Below are positions 46,004 through 54,485 of a DNA stretch of 64,000 nucleotides, piece after piece. Under the pieces are notes generated by a model. The model searched no databases. It worked only from the letters and a program-made list of their open reading frames with translations, and was not told the DNA's origin. Numbering within the stretch: position 1 is the first letter of the stretch; each line of letters opens with the position of its first letter. The translations under genes were made by a program, and so were the position numbers. The stretch comes from Bifidobacterium pullorum subsp. gallinarum (GTDB lineage: Bacteria > Actinomycetota > Actinomycetes > Actinomycetales > Bifidobacteriaceae), in the NCBI RefSeq assembly GCF_000741215.1, contig NZ_JGYX01000002.1, positions 62,001 through 126,000 of the forward strand, in the 5' to 3' direction.

Positions 46004-46756
46004 CTATTCCGGCCAGATGCCGGTCTGGGCATTGGCGTTGCGGTATTCGCGCGGCGTCACGCCCATATGGTCCTTGAATACCTTGCCGAAATGACTGGGC
46101 GAACGGTATGCCAGGATCTGCGCGATCTCCCCGACCGAATACTGCGAATACCTGAGCATGTTGCGCGCCGCCTCCATGCGTTGATCGGCGATGTAGCGGG
46201 AGATGGTGGTTCCGATCTCCCTGGCGAACAGTTCCGACAGGTATGTGGGATTGAGGTGGACGTGGTTCGCGAGCATCGGCACCGTGATGCGCTCGTGCAG
46301 GTGGTAGCGGATGTAGTCCATGCATTCGACGACCGCGGTGGAATGCACCTCGCCGCGCTGCATGTCGGCCATGGCCCAGGTGAAGAAGGTCATCATATCG
46401 GCATGCAGCCGGCGCACCTCATCGGTGGTGGTGCAGCGGTCGACGTCCTGGATGTAAAGGTCGGAAGCGTTGTAGGCGTCCTCCTCGTCCATGCCGCCCT
46501 CGATGGCGAACCGCGTGGCCAGCGTGATCGAGGTGACGAACAGGTATTTCGCGTTGCGCAGCGGGTCGTCGCAGACATGGCCGTACAAGCCGGATGTCCA
46601 CAGCCGCGCGCTCTCGCCGATGGCGGAGAGGTCGCCGTTCTTCATCAGCTCGTACTGCTTCATCTCCTCCACGTACCGGTGGTGCCGTACGCGGTCCTCC
46701 CGGCTCAGGAAGTCGAGATAGCGCAGTTTGGCCTCGCTGACCACGGGTTCCGTCAT
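46004..46756 (-). CDS. AraC-family transcriptional regulator
   Basis: The 250-residue protein has an N-terminal all-helical sensor-like region (about 1-145) and a C-terminal AraC domain with two helix-turn-helix units: ITVPMLANHVHLNPTYLSELFAREIG and YSVGEIAQILAYRSPSHFGKVFKDHMGVTPREYR. The N-terminus is not a cupin, unlike classical sugar regulators. ATG 46756 has GGAG 8 bases upstream; ATG 46780 is the alternative. It is divergent from the 41-residue small protein gene. Confidence 0.88.
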   Translation of the reverse strand: MTEPVVSEAKLRYLDFLSREDRVRHHRYVEEMKQYELMKNGDLSAIGESARLWTSGLYGHVCDDPLRNAKYLFVTSITLATRFAIEGGMDEEDAYNASDLYIQDVDRCTTTDEVRRLHADMMTFFTWAMADMQRGEVHSTAVVECMDYIRYHLHERITVPMLANHVHLNPTYLSELFAREIGTTISRYIADQRMEAARNMLRYSQYSVGEIAQILAYRSPSHFGKVFKDHMGVTPREYRNANAQTGIWPE

Positions 46757-46951
46757 CGCATCCGCTCCGTTCTTCACCATTTCTTTATCTCTATTTCAAG
46801 AATACCCGATATTTTTGATAGTTTTCTGGAAATCTCAGCAGGAAACCGGCGGCTCGGAGGACGTAAGCTGTGCTTGCCACAACAGAAGATCGAATATCAC
46901 CAACCCGGCACCCGCAGACCAAGACGGGCGCCACAACGAAAGGAAACAACC

Positions 46952-47077
46952 ATGATGAACCAGCAGATGATGGATCAGGCCCTGCGTTCCCCGCTCGCCG
47001 CCACCGACCCTTCGCTCGGCCACTACGCGCTCTCCCAGACCGTGTGGAACGGCATCAAGCGCATGCTCAACAAGTAA
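46952..47077 (+). CDS. 41-residue small protein of unknown function
   Basis: A strong Shine-Dalgarno (AAAGGAAACAACC) precedes two tandem ATG codons (46952 and 46955). The peptide has a Met/Gln-rich start (MMNQQMMDQAL), a middle RSPLAATDPSLGHYALSQTVW and a basic end (GIKRMLNK). It has no signal peptide or membrane helix and could form an amphipathic helix at the end. A 17-bp terminator stem follows at 47106-47147, making a complete small transcription unit. It is divergent from an AraC regulator. I do not recognise the family. Confidence 0.7.
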   Translation: MMNQQMMDQALRSPLAATDPSLGHYALSQTVWNGIKRMLNK

Positions 47078-47105
47078 AAGGCCGAGTCAACCAGACTTAC
47101 CCACA

Positions 47106-47147
47106 AGCGGGGCCCTGTTCCGGAATGCATCGGAGCAGGGCCCCGCT
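47106..47147 (+). terminator. Strong terminator after the 41-residue protein gene
   Basis: AGCGGGGCCCTGTTCCG (47106-47122) pairs with CGGAGCAGGGCCCCGCT (47131-47147): 17 bp with one G-U pair and an 8-nt loop, then CTTGATTT. Confidence 0.8.
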
Positions 47148-47198
47148 CTTGATTTCTCGCACGTCCGTCCACGGCACGCACGCGGGAACGGAACAGGA

Positions 47199-47245
47199 TG
47201 AGGCCAGTGGGCATCCGTCTGCGATTCGGATGCCCACCGGCCTCA
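47199..47245 (-). terminator. Terminator of hsp20
   Basis: A 19-bp stem with one mismatch (47199-47217 with 47227-47245) lies about 40 bp after the hsp20 stop. Confidence 0.7.
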
Positions 47246-47286
47246 CCGGTTCATTACGATGCGTCGGCGTTCAGCCGAGCCGCCAA

Positions 47287-47742
47287 TCAGCCCTCGATGG
47301 CGATGGTGTGCTTCTGCTCGACCTGCTGCCGGGCCTCCGGCTTCGGCAGCTCCAGGCACAGCGTGCCGTCCTTGTAGCTGGCGTGGATGTCGGTATCCTT
47401 GACGTTCTCGCCCACGTAGAAGCTGCGCGAGCAGGAGCCGACGTAACGCTCGCGGCGCAGCCAGCGGCCGTTGTCGTTCTTCTCGTCGTGGTGCGTATCA
47501 CGATGGGCGCTGACGGTCAGATAGCCGTTCTTCAGCTCCACCGCGATATCCTCCTTCTTGAAACCGGGCATATCGATGTCGACGGCGTAGCCCTTGTCGG
47601 TCTCGCGCACATCAGTGTTCATCATGCTGCCGGACACCACGGTGCCCGGGGTGTCGGAGACGCGGCGCAGTCCGGTGAAGAACGGATCGTCGAACAAATC
47701 GCCGAACAGGGAATCATGCATCAGGGAAGGGAACATAGCCAT
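47287..47742 (-). CDS. hsp20: Hsp20 / alpha-crystallin small heat-shock protein
   Basis: The 151-residue ATP-independent chaperone has a flexible N-terminus (MAMFPSLMHDSLFGDLFDDPFF), the alpha-crystallin domain (VDIDMPGFKKEDIAVELKNGYLTVSAHR, YVGSCSRSFYVGENVKDTDIHASYKDGTLCLELPK) and a C-terminal IAI motif (HTIAIEG), which binds neighbouring subunits. AAGGAG lies 9 bases before ATG 47742. Upstream is an imperfect inverted CTTGA...TTCAA that resembles a HAIR element. Confidence 0.94.
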   Translation of the reverse strand: MAMFPSLMHDSLFGDLFDDPFFTGLRRVSDTPGTVVSGSMMNTDVRETDKGYAVDIDMPGFKKEDIAVELKNGYLTVSAHRDTHHDEKNDNGRWLRRERYVGSCSRSFYVGENVKDTDIHASYKDGTLCLELPKPEARQQVEQKHTIAIEG

Positions 47743-47831
47743 AATCACATACTCCTTCAACGTGGGAGAGGACCGTCCGCCGCAGACGATGGCCGCTGCG
47801 GCCGGCCCCCGAGCCCTTCCGGGCTCGTATC

Positions 47832-47853
47832 CTTGACCATTCACTCCGTTCAA
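47832..47853. promoter_or_regulatory. Weak HAIR-like inverted repeat upstream of hsp20
   Basis: CTTGACC-N8-CGTTCAA resembles HspR HAIR sites (CTTGAGT-N7-ACTCAAG), but with one extra spacer base and several mismatches. It lies about 90-110 bp upstream of hsp20. Control by HspR is inference. Confidence 0.3.
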
Positions 47854-47938
47854 CCGCCTTGGAGGGCGGGGCTTCCATCGTTTTACCGTGAGCGAACGCA
47901 TCGGCGACAGCCCTCGATTCCGCCCCTCATATAACGGA

Positions 47939-47970
47939 CAGGGGCCTTCCGACGAATCGGAAGGCCCCTG
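47939..47970 (-). terminator. Terminator of the YeiH-like exporter gene
   Basis: CAGGGGCCTTCCGA (47939-47952) pairs perfectly with TCGGAAGGCCCCTG (47957-47970) around a CGAA loop. Confidence 0.75.
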
Positions 47971-48014
47971 CGGGAACGGATCCGCGCCGCCGGATTCGGC
48001 GGACGGCACCCGAA

Positions 48015-49085
48015 TCAGAAGAACAGCTTGGCGACCAGCACCGCGAACGCCACCAGCAGCACCGAGGCGATGAAGCTGGCGAGCACGGCCTTGGCGCCCT
48101 TGGAAGCGATGGCCTTGAAGTTCACATTGATGCCGAGCGCGGCCATGGCCATGCCGAGCACGATGTAGGCCACGTCCACCAGCTGGGCGGAGATGGCGGT
48201 CAAGAACGGCACATAGGTGCCCAGCACCGACGCGGCGATGAAGCCGAGCATGAACCACGGGAAGGCGACCTTGCGCTTGCCTTCGTGCTTGACCGTGGAA
48301 TGCGTGCGGTCCCACCAGATGGCGATGATGATGGCCGCGAAGACGAGCATGAGCACACGGCTCAGCTTCATGATGGTGGCCATGTTCAGGGCCTCCTCGC
48401 CGAAGGCGCCGCCGACGGCGACCGCGTGGGCGATCTCGTGCAGGCTGGCGCCGGCGGCCACGCCCTGCTGGGCGGGGGTCAGGCCGAGCGCCGGGAACAG
48501 CGCGATCTCGATCAGCGCGAAGATCGTGCCCATGATGGCCACGGTGGCCACGGCCATCACCTCGTTGTCGGCCTTCTCCTCCTCGTCCTCCTCCGGAACG
48601 GTGATGGAGCCCGACAGTCCCATGACGGCGGCAGCGCCGCAGATGCCGGTGCCGCCCGCGGTCAGGATGGCGAGCATCGGGCTGACCTTGAGTGCACGGG
48701 CGATCAGATAGGTCACGACGATGACCAGCGTGACGATGACCGCCGCGATCGGCAGGCACTTGATGCCCTGCGTGAACAGCACCTGCAGGTTGAGCTTGAA
48801 GCCAAGCAGGATGATGCCCAGGCGCAGCAGCTTGTTGGAGATCAGACCGGCGGCGTCCTTGACGCCCGCCTTGCGGGAGTCGTTGGAGCCGACGTAGAGG
48901 GAACGGATCGGGAATTGGATGACCATGCCGATGAGCAGGGCGATGATCAGCGGACCGAGCAGCGAGAAGCCGTCGAACTGCTTGAGGAACGTGCCGATGA
49001 AGGAGGCGATCAGCGTCAGGACGGCGATGAACAACATATCGGTGGTCGCGATGCGCTTCCACCACTTGGTGCAGAACTCTCTCAT
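48015..49085 (-). CDS. YeiH/UPF0324 putative sulfate exporter family protein
   Basis: The 356-residue protein has about ten helices and the UPF0324 features LRLGIILLGFKLNLQVLFTQG, TAGGTGICGAAAVMGLSGSI, TVAIMGTIFALIEIALFPALGLTPAQQGVAAGASLHEIAHAVAVG, and PWFMLGFIAASVLGTYVPF. An acidic loop (PEEDEEEKAD) lies after helix 5. The transported ion is uncertain. Start: ATG 49085 has GGAGG only one base away, so TTG 49100 or another start is possible. A LysR gene lies just upstream on the same strand, as YeiE does near yeiH in E. coli. Confidence 0.87.
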   Translation of the reverse strand: MREFCTKWWKRIATTDMLFIAVLTLIASFIGTFLKQFDGFSLLGPLIIALLIGMVIQFPIRSLYVGSNDSRKAGVKDAAGLISNKLLRLGIILLGFKLNLQVLFTQGIKCLPIAAVIVTLVIVVTYLIARALKVSPMLAILTAGGTGICGAAAVMGLSGSITVPEEDEEEKADNEVMAVATVAIMGTIFALIEIALFPALGLTPAQQGVAAGASLHEIAHAVAVGGAFGEEALNMATIMKLSRVLMLVFAAIIIAIWWDRTHSTVKHEGKRKVAFPWFMLGFIAASVLGTYVPFLTAISAQLVDVAYIVLGMAMAALGINVNFKAIASKGAKAVLASFIASVLLVAFAVLVAKLFF

Positions 49086-49198
49086 ACCTCCATTGAACAA
49101 CGAGGCCCAACATCGGTCAAATAGAACATATCGATGAATATCATCACGTATTTCGATGCGAATGCGTCCCGCCGGGCCATTAACGCCGAACCGACTTC

Positions 49199-50044
49199 TC
49201 AGCGCAGCCTGACGTCGCGCAACGCCGTGATGATGCCATCGGCCAGCGCACGCTGGTCGCGGGTCAGGCCGGACCGCGGGATCAGCGCGTAGAACCGACG
49301 CACGAACTCCGGTCCCAAATCATGCACCGGCACCCCACCGGGGCACGCGGCGCGCGATACGATCGAACAGCCCACGCCCGCCGCCAGCGCGGCGACGATG
49401 GAGGCGTTGCTCGCCACCTCGATGGCGTGCGTCGGCACGATACCCTCCGTCTTGAAATACAGCTCGGTGTAGTAGCGCACACCGGATCCATGCTCGCGCA
49501 CCAGCCATACGCCCGAGGGGTCTCCGGCCAGCACCAGCTCGTCCTCGCACAGGGTGACGCGTTCGACCGATTCGCTGATGATCGGCTTCTCGACCACGCC
49601 CAGATGGGCCTCCTTCAGCCCCACCCGTTCCAGGATGCCATCCGAGTTCGAAGCCGCCACGGCGATCTCGAATCGGTCCAATTCACCGAGCGTCGCGCGC
49701 AGCGCCGCGGGGATCAGCACCGCGGCGGCGGTATGGGAGACCAACATCGAGAACGGCTCGCGGTTCGCCCGTGTACGGGCGATCTCCTCGCGGGCGTCAC
49801 GCCACACGCCGCCGATCTGTGTGGCCGCGCGGTACAGCAGTGTGCCGGCTTCGGTGGGGGTCACGTCGCTCTTGGCGTGCCGCACGAACAACGGGGCGCC
49901 CACCATCGCCTCCAGCGAGGCGATGCGCGAGGACACCGTGGACTGCGAGACCTTGAGCTCGTCGGCCGCAATGGTGAACTGCCCGGTCTCATAGACGGCG
50001 ATCAGCGTCTCCAACAGCGCGAACATACCACCAGTATCCCGCAT
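49199..50044 (-). CDS. LysR-family transcriptional regulator
   Basis: The 281-residue protein has an N-terminal winged helix (LLETLIAVYETGQFTIAADELKVSQSTVSSRIASLEAMVGAPLFVR) and a LysR effector domain. Its ATG overlaps the AEC carrier stop by one base (TGATG), suggesting coupled translation; a start at 50026 is an alternative. It likely controls the YeiH-like exporter or the AEC carrier. Confidence 0.87.
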   Translation of the reverse strand: MRDTGGMFALLETLIAVYETGQFTIAADELKVSQSTVSSRIASLEAMVGAPLFVRHAKSDVTPTEAGTLLYRAATQIGGVWRDAREEIARTRANREPFSMLVSHTAAAVLIPAALRATLGELDRFEIAVAASNSDGILERVGLKEAHLGVVEKPIISESVERVTLCEDELVLAGDPSGVWLVREHGSGVRYYTELYFKTEGIVPTHAIEVASNASIVAALAAGVGCSIVSRAACPGGVPVHDLGPEFVRRFYALIPRSGLTRDQRALADGIITALRDVRLR

Positions 50045-51009
50045 CAGAACACCACATAGGACACGCCGGTCAGCGTCAGCAGGCTGGCCACCGTGGTCAC
50101 CAGCACCAGACCGACCGCGTATTCGGGCATGTTACGCTCCCGCTCGGCGAACATGACCAACGCCGCCATCGTCGGCATCGCGCACACCACGGTGACGGCG
50201 TGCACCATATCCGCGTTCGCCACGCCCAGACCCAACATCGGCGGCACGAAGGTGAGCAGCGCGAACAGGGCGATCGGGATGATCAGCATCTTGACCACGA
50301 TGCCCACATACACCTCGGGCTGCCTGAGCGTGGTCTTCCAATCACGCAACGCGAACAGGCCGCCGATGTACATCAGCGACAACGGCGTGGAGATCGAGCC
50401 GACCGTGTGCAGCGGCGTGTTGATATCCTCGGGGATCGGAATGCCGATCAGGATGACCAGCAACGACACGATCACGGACACCAGTCCGGGGCTCAGCAAC
50501 CCGCGCAGCTGCTGCGCCAACGATGCGGCGGGCCGTTCGCGGCGGGTCTGTTCGGAGCGGGTGAGCCAGACGCCGTACGTCCACATCAGGAACTGGTCGA
50601 GCAGCGCCATCAGGGAGTAGAACAACGCGCCACGCTCCGGGAACAGGGCGATGAGCAACGGCAGTCCGATGAACCCGACGTTGCCGAAGATGAACGCCGC
50701 CTGAAACATGTGACCGCGGTCCACCGGCAGGCGCATGACCTTGGCGATTAGCCAGGTGGACGAGATGAGCAGCACGTACATGACGGCCTGGAACACCAGG
50801 ATGATGCCGGATTCGAACAGGTCGGCGCGCGTGGCGCCCGCCGTGGCGTTGGAGAACACCATCAGCGGTATGCCCACCTTGAGGATCAGCTGGCAGATGC
50901 CATCCAGCGCCTTCTCGCCGTAGATCCTGCACCTGACGCAGATGTACCCGATGACCAGCATGATCGCGAACCCGATCAGCTGGTCCAACACCACCGTGAA
51001 CTGTTCCAT
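50044..51009 (-). CDS. AEC-family transporter (auxin efflux carrier fold)
   Basis: The 321-residue protein has ten helices. Family features are LDQLIGFAIMLVIGYICVRC, LILKVGIPLMVFSN, FIFGNVGFIGLPLLIALFPERGALFYSLMALLDQFLMWTYG, STPLSLMYIGGLFA and AMPTMAALVMFAERE. AEC proteins export organic acids such as malate or malonate or amino-acid derivatives; the substrate is unknown. AGGAGAGGG precedes ATG 51009. The hydrolase gene upstream ends 7 bp before it, so the two are likely one operon with the LysR gene. Confidence 0.88.
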   Translation of the reverse strand: MEQFTVVLDQLIGFAIMLVIGYICVRCRIYGEKALDGICQLILKVGIPLMVFSNATAGATRADLFESGIILVFQAVMYVLLISSTWLIAKVMRLPVDRGHMFQAAFIFGNVGFIGLPLLIALFPERGALFYSLMALLDQFLMWTYGVWLTRSEQTRRERPAASLAQQLRGLLSPGLVSVIVSLLVILIGIPIPEDINTPLHTVGSISTPLSLMYIGGLFALRDWKTTLRQPEVYVGIVVKMLIIPIALFALLTFVPPMLGLGVANADMVHAVTVVCAMPTMAALVMFAERERNMPEYAVGLVLVTTVASLLTLTGVSYVVF

Positions 51010-51016
51010 CCCTCTC

Positions 51017-51811
51017 CTAACGAATCGGCAGCTGTCCGGCCCAATCGCGCAGCAATGCGCCGACCTGCTCGGGCCGGTCCACGTAGACATTGTGTCCCGC
51101 GTTCTCGATCACCGCATACCGCGCGTTCGGATAGTGGGGCAGGATCTCCTCCTGATCCTCATAGCCGACGATCTGATCCTGCCGTCCGCAGATGATGGCG
51201 GTCGGCCCCTCGGACATACCGAACGCACGTTCCGGGTCCTCAGCCAGCCAATAGCGCGCCTCCAGCCTGGCGTACGCGGCGCGGTCGAAGGCGCGGATGC
51301 CCGGCAGCACATACATCTGATACCGCCGCCATGCCTCGAACGACTGGTTGACGCCCATGCGGATGAAGTCCAGCACCTGGTCGAGCGGCAGTTTGTGCAT
51401 CAGGTCCGGGTTCGGCTCGCTCACCACATGCTCGGCGACGCGACGATGCGCAATCACCGGATCGATGACCGGCGCGATCAGGGCGACGCCCGCCACACGA
51501 CGCGGCTTGCGTGCGATCACGGCCCGAGCCAGCACCCCGCCCATCGAGTTGCCGACCACGGCGAACGGCGCACGAGGCCCGAGGATGTCGTCGATCGCGC
51601 CGCAGAACCAGTCCACGTATTCGGGCAAACCGCCGGGGCCGTCCAGCGCCGGGGTGCGGCCGTACCCGGGCAGATCGAGGTAGATGCGCTGCGTCCGCTC
51701 CGGGAAATACCGGTCCAGCATCATCAGCGACCGATGGTCGACGCCCATGCCGTGCGCGAAGACGATCGGGAAGCCCTCCCCCTGCGTGACCATATACGCC
51801 TGCGGTTCCAA
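51017..51811 (-). CDS. Alpha/beta-fold hydrolase
   Basis: The 264-residue protein has the oxyanion loop VFAHGMGVDHRS, nucleophile Ser in AVVGNSMGGVLARAV, Asp in IICGRQDQIVG and the catalytic His in VIENAGHNVYVDRPEQ. The cap region is about 80 residues. The substrate is unknown. I propose TTG 51811 as start because AAGGAG lies 5 bases upstream; the ATG at 51853 in frame has a poor context. It leads into the AEC carrier operon. Confidence 0.85.
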   Translation of the reverse strand: MEPQAYMVTQGEGFPIVFAHGMGVDHRSLMMLDRYFPERTQRIYLDLPGYGRTPALDGPGGLPEYVDWFCGAIDDILGPRAPFAVVGNSMGGVLARAVIARKPRRVAGVALIAPVIDPVIAHRRVAEHVVSEPNPDLMHKLPLDQVLDFIRMGVNQSFEAWRRYQMYVLPGIRAFDRAAYARLEARYWLAEDPERAFGMSEGPTAIICGRQDQIVGYEDQEEILPHYPNARYAVIENAGHNVYVDRPEQVGALLRDWAGQLPIR

Positions 51812-51996
51812 CGTCTCTCCTTCATCGCTCGCGGTAGGACGGCACTCCTCCATCACCCGGTTCCCGGCCGTCGACTCTGCAGCGCGGCACGTTCGCGCCG
51901 GTCGCCGCAGACCAATGCTACGGAGCGCGATAGACCGCCGTCATGCGGTGTTCGTCAGATGGAATCCCGCGGCTCCGATCTCAAGGGGCAGCGTCG

Positions 51997-52653
51997 TCAC
52001 TTGATGCGGATGAGTCTGTTGCCTTTGACCAAATAGGCGGTGCGGGCCAGGTCGATCATGGACTGGTCGTGGTAGCTGTCGGTGTAGAACTCGTCGATGA
52101 CGGCGTCGGGGCCGTAGATTTCACGGAAGCGCTTGGCCTTGTTCGTGCGGAAGTTCAGGTGGGAGATCTCCAGCGTCTCCGGGTCGATGGTGGAGGCGAT
52201 GAGGTGTCGGATGCCCAGACGACGGCAGGCCTCCCCCACCGTCAGGTCGAACGACGCAGTGACGATGACGTCGTCCGGCTGGGGTTGGTACCAGGCTTTG
52301 ATCTTATGGAACTTGCGGTTCCAGAAAGCCTCCGACAGCGCGTTCAGTCCCGCGTGGGAGGCCGCGACGGGATCGCCGCCGCGCTTCGACGGAACCGTTG
52401 GCGACGGGTTGGATCCGCACAGCCTGGCCACGCGCTTCGATGCGTCGATATCCTGCAGATACCGGTGGATGACGCGCCCCAGCTTGCGTTCCATCGTCTG
52501 TAGTTCGGCGTGGCCGGTCTTGTACCGGATGCCGCATTGGGCCACCGGTGCGATGTATTTCAACACGCGCGGCTCGTAACGGACGCTGAACAGATACAGG
52601 TCGAACAGGCTCTCGCCCTTGTAGATCGTCCCATCGAAGTCGAAGACCCTCAT
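51997..52653 (-). CDS. HAD-family hydrolase, SerB-like (IB) phosphatase
   Basis: The 218-residue protein starts with motif I VFDFDGTIYKGES, has motif II in VIVTASFDLTV, and motif III/IV in NKAKRFREIYG and VIDEFYTDSYHDQSMI. The helical cap lies after motif I, as in HAD-IB enzymes that act on serine phosphate or similar. The substrate is unknown. GGAGAGACG precedes the ATG. Confidence 0.88.
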   Translation of the reverse strand: MRVFDFDGTIYKGESLFDLYLFSVRYEPRVLKYIAPVAQCGIRYKTGHAELQTMERKLGRVIHRYLQDIDASKRVARLCGSNPSPTVPSKRGGDPVAASHAGLNALSEAFWNRKFHKIKAWYQPQPDDVIVTASFDLTVGEACRRLGIRHLIASTIDPETLEISHLNFRTNKAKRFREIYGPDAVIDEFYTDSYHDQSMIDLARTAYLVKGNRLIRIK

Positions 52654-52796
52654 CGTCTCTCCACAACCTCACCCGATATGCGGCATGCGCCGTTGCTCCT
52701 CATGGTTCCACTGTAACCGCTCGACTCCGGCAGCGCCAGACGCCGTTGCATATTCTGTAGGTTTCGGGACACAGACGGGGCACGGAGTGGTGTCGT

Positions 52797-53231
52797 ATGA
52801 GAAAGTTTGAGAATTATTCCTCGGCCCTGCGCTCCCTGCGGCAAGATCCCGCGCAGGATTTGTCGAACGAATTCATCCAGAGCGGCATCATCGACAAGTT
52901 CGAACTTCAGTTCGAACTCGGCTGGAAGTTGCTGAAGGCACTGCTGCTCTATGAGGGCGATCCAGTGGCGGCTTCGGGATCGCCCCGAGACACGCTCAAG
53001 ACCGCGTATCAATATTACGATTTCACGGACGAAGCATTATGGCTCCGTATGCTGCGCGACCGCAACGATTCCGCCCATGTCTATGACGGCGAGAAAGCCC
53101 GGCTGTTGGTCGATACCATCATCCACGACTACCTTCCCGAATTCGATCGTTTGGAACAAGGGCTCGTGTGCAGATATGGGAAACTGTTGGGTGGCGACGA
53201 TAAGGCCATGGCCGATGGGCAGAAAGCATAG
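52797..53231 (+). CDS. HI0074-like nucleotidyltransferase-substrate-binding protein, orphan
   Basis: The 144-residue all-helical protein matches the HI0074 family (HEPN-like fold): FENYSSALRSLRQ, FIQSGIIDKFELQFELGWKLLKALLLYEG, GSPRDTLKTAYQYYDF, WLRMLRDRNDSAHVYD. The RxxxxxxH-like RNDSAH motif is kept. These proteins normally pair with a small MNT nucleotidyltransferase, forming a toxin-antitoxin system; no MNT gene lies on either side here. It is in an AT-richer stretch next to a HicAB operon. Confidence 0.8.
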   Translation: MRKFENYSSALRSLRQDPAQDLSNEFIQSGIIDKFELQFELGWKLLKALLLYEGDPVAASGSPRDTLKTAYQYYDFTDEALWLRMLRDRNDSAHVYDGEKARLLVDTIIHDYLPEFDRLEQGLVCRYGKLLGGDDKAMADGQKA

Positions 53232-53298
53232 CACTGAAAGACTTAAGAAAAAGAGTTAAGGTTCACGATTCAAGCAGAATCATGAACCTTGTTGTTGT

Positions 53299-53787
53299 TC
53301 ATCCGAGAACCGGCTGCGTTTGAGGAATCGGAATGCAGAATCTCAACTCTGCAGCATGTTCTTCATCAGAATCTATAGTCGCTTTCCATACATAATTGCC
53401 CGGCGACAACGGCAGTCCACTCGCGAAGTCAAGAACGTTAAGCGCATGCCCACCGATAAAGTTCTTTTGGTCCAAGGTCAAACCCTGAACGGTCTCAACA
53501 GTAAGTACGCTTGCTACACGAATCTTCTGCGGTACAGGTCCAAGAAGTTCCACCACATGACCGTATTGATCACGGAGAGAAAGTTCCAAGGTCAATTCAC
53601 ATGGGCACAAATCGCCAGGAACACACACTTCGGTGAATACCGAAAATCTTACAGTCAATCCTGTTTGGGCGATCGGTAGGATATATCCGCCCATTCCCAC
53701 AGCATTCCCTTTATTACTTTCCGGGGTAATATTGGCGAAATCCGCGATAGAAATCTTAACTGCCGACCGCTCTGACATACTACTCAT
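53299..53787 (-). CDS. Unknown protein coupled to hicAB (third gene)
   Basis: The 162-residue soluble protein has no signal or membrane helix. It looks like a beta-sandwich: KISIADFANITPESNKG, LTVRFSVFTEVCVPGD, CELTLELSLRDQYGHVVE, and an end LPLSPGNYVWKATIDSDEE. The layout recalls DUF6941-type proteins, but I cannot confirm it. ATG 53787 lies 2 bases after the hicB stop, so it is the third gene of the hicA-hicB operon. Base composition is AT-richer than the surroundings, suggesting transfer. Confidence 0.65.
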   Translation of the reverse strand: MSSMSERSAVKISIADFANITPESNKGNAVGMGGYILPIAQTGLTVRFSVFTEVCVPGDLCPCELTLELSLRDQYGHVVELLGPVPQKIRVASVLTVETVQGLTLDQKNFIGGHALNVLDFASGLPLSPGNYVWKATIDSDEEHAAELRFCIPIPQTQPVLG

Positions 53788-53789
53788 GA

Positions 53790-54122
53790 TCAAGCCACCA
53801 ACCTTGCTTCCGAATATTTTGATGAAGAGATGGACTGATATGAGCCTTGGCTCTGATTAGATAATCCGTTTTTGACATTGGACGGAAAAATATAAATCTT
53901 GTGGTTGCCATCCATCAACACAGCACCGTCTTCTGTGTACTCTTCAAGCACACGAGGAAGTCCATCGTCAAAATAAAAGTCCACGCCGCTCCTGACATTT
54001 TTACGCACTTCACCGAAAGTGTTTCCAGCCGCATAAAAACCAGGCATGTTGTCGGATTCAGCCCACCAGATACCGTCTTCGTGATGGTAGACAATCTTTA
54101 CGCTGTCAACATTTCGATTCAT
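53790..54122 (-). CDS. hicB: HicB-family antitoxin
   Basis: The 110-residue protein has the HicB/DUF1902 partial RNase H fold: VKIVYHHEDGIWWAESDNMPGFYAAGNTFGEVRKNVRSGVDFYF. It should bind and silence HicA. A typical C-terminal DNA-binding domain is not clear; the end is Ser/Gln-rich (SNQSQGSYQSISSSKYSEARL). It overlaps hicA by 4 bases (ATGA), and is followed after 2 bases by the unknown third gene. Confidence 0.82.
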   Translation of the reverse strand: MNRNVDSVKIVYHHEDGIWWAESDNMPGFYAAGNTFGEVRKNVRSGVDFYFDDGLPRVLEEYTEDGAVLMDGNHKIYIFPSNVKNGLSNQSQGSYQSISSSKYSEARLVA

Positions 54123-54331
54123 CCGAGCATCTCCTGAATCTCTTGTTCGGTCAATCCCACATCTTTCATGAGTATCTTCCTTACCAACCCTGGAGGAATG
54201 GTCTGGCCGTCATGAAAAGCAAAGGTAAGCGGTTGCCTGCCGTCGGCCTTCAAACGTCTATGGGAGCCTGCCCGTCGATCCTCCTCGTAGCCAAGCTTTT
54301 GGAGGATTCGCAGCAAGTCGGAAGACTTCAT
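54119..54331 (-). CDS. hicA: HicA-family mRNA interferase toxin
   Basis: The 70-residue dsRBD-like toxin has MKSSDLLRILQKLGYEEDRRAGSHRRLKADG with the catalytic His in GSH, then LTFAFHDGQTIPPGLVRKILMKDVGLT. HicA cuts mRNA when HicB is lost. I chose ATG 54331, where the family usually begins; ATG 54352 adds seven residues. It is first in the operon hicA-hicB-unknown. Confidence 0.85.
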   Translation of the reverse strand: MKSSDLLRILQKLGYEEDRRAGSHRRLKADGRQPLTFAFHDGQTIPPGLVRKILMKDVGLTEQEIQEMLG

Positions 54332-54485
54332 CGAAGGATAGTTCAACCCCATGCAACTTCATCTTCCTTGTCCGAACCCAATGTCGTCATTCAACATTTA
54401 TGGTAGAACTAGATAACCCATTTGTCCACACGTACCTGCGAAATGTCTTCACTCCGGTACAACGTCGTGTGCGCCGTATCGTAAT

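Noticed and set aside
47832..47853. Firm HspR/HAIR operator for hsp20
   Set aside because: Kept only as a weak feature: half-sites and spacer deviate from the known consensus.
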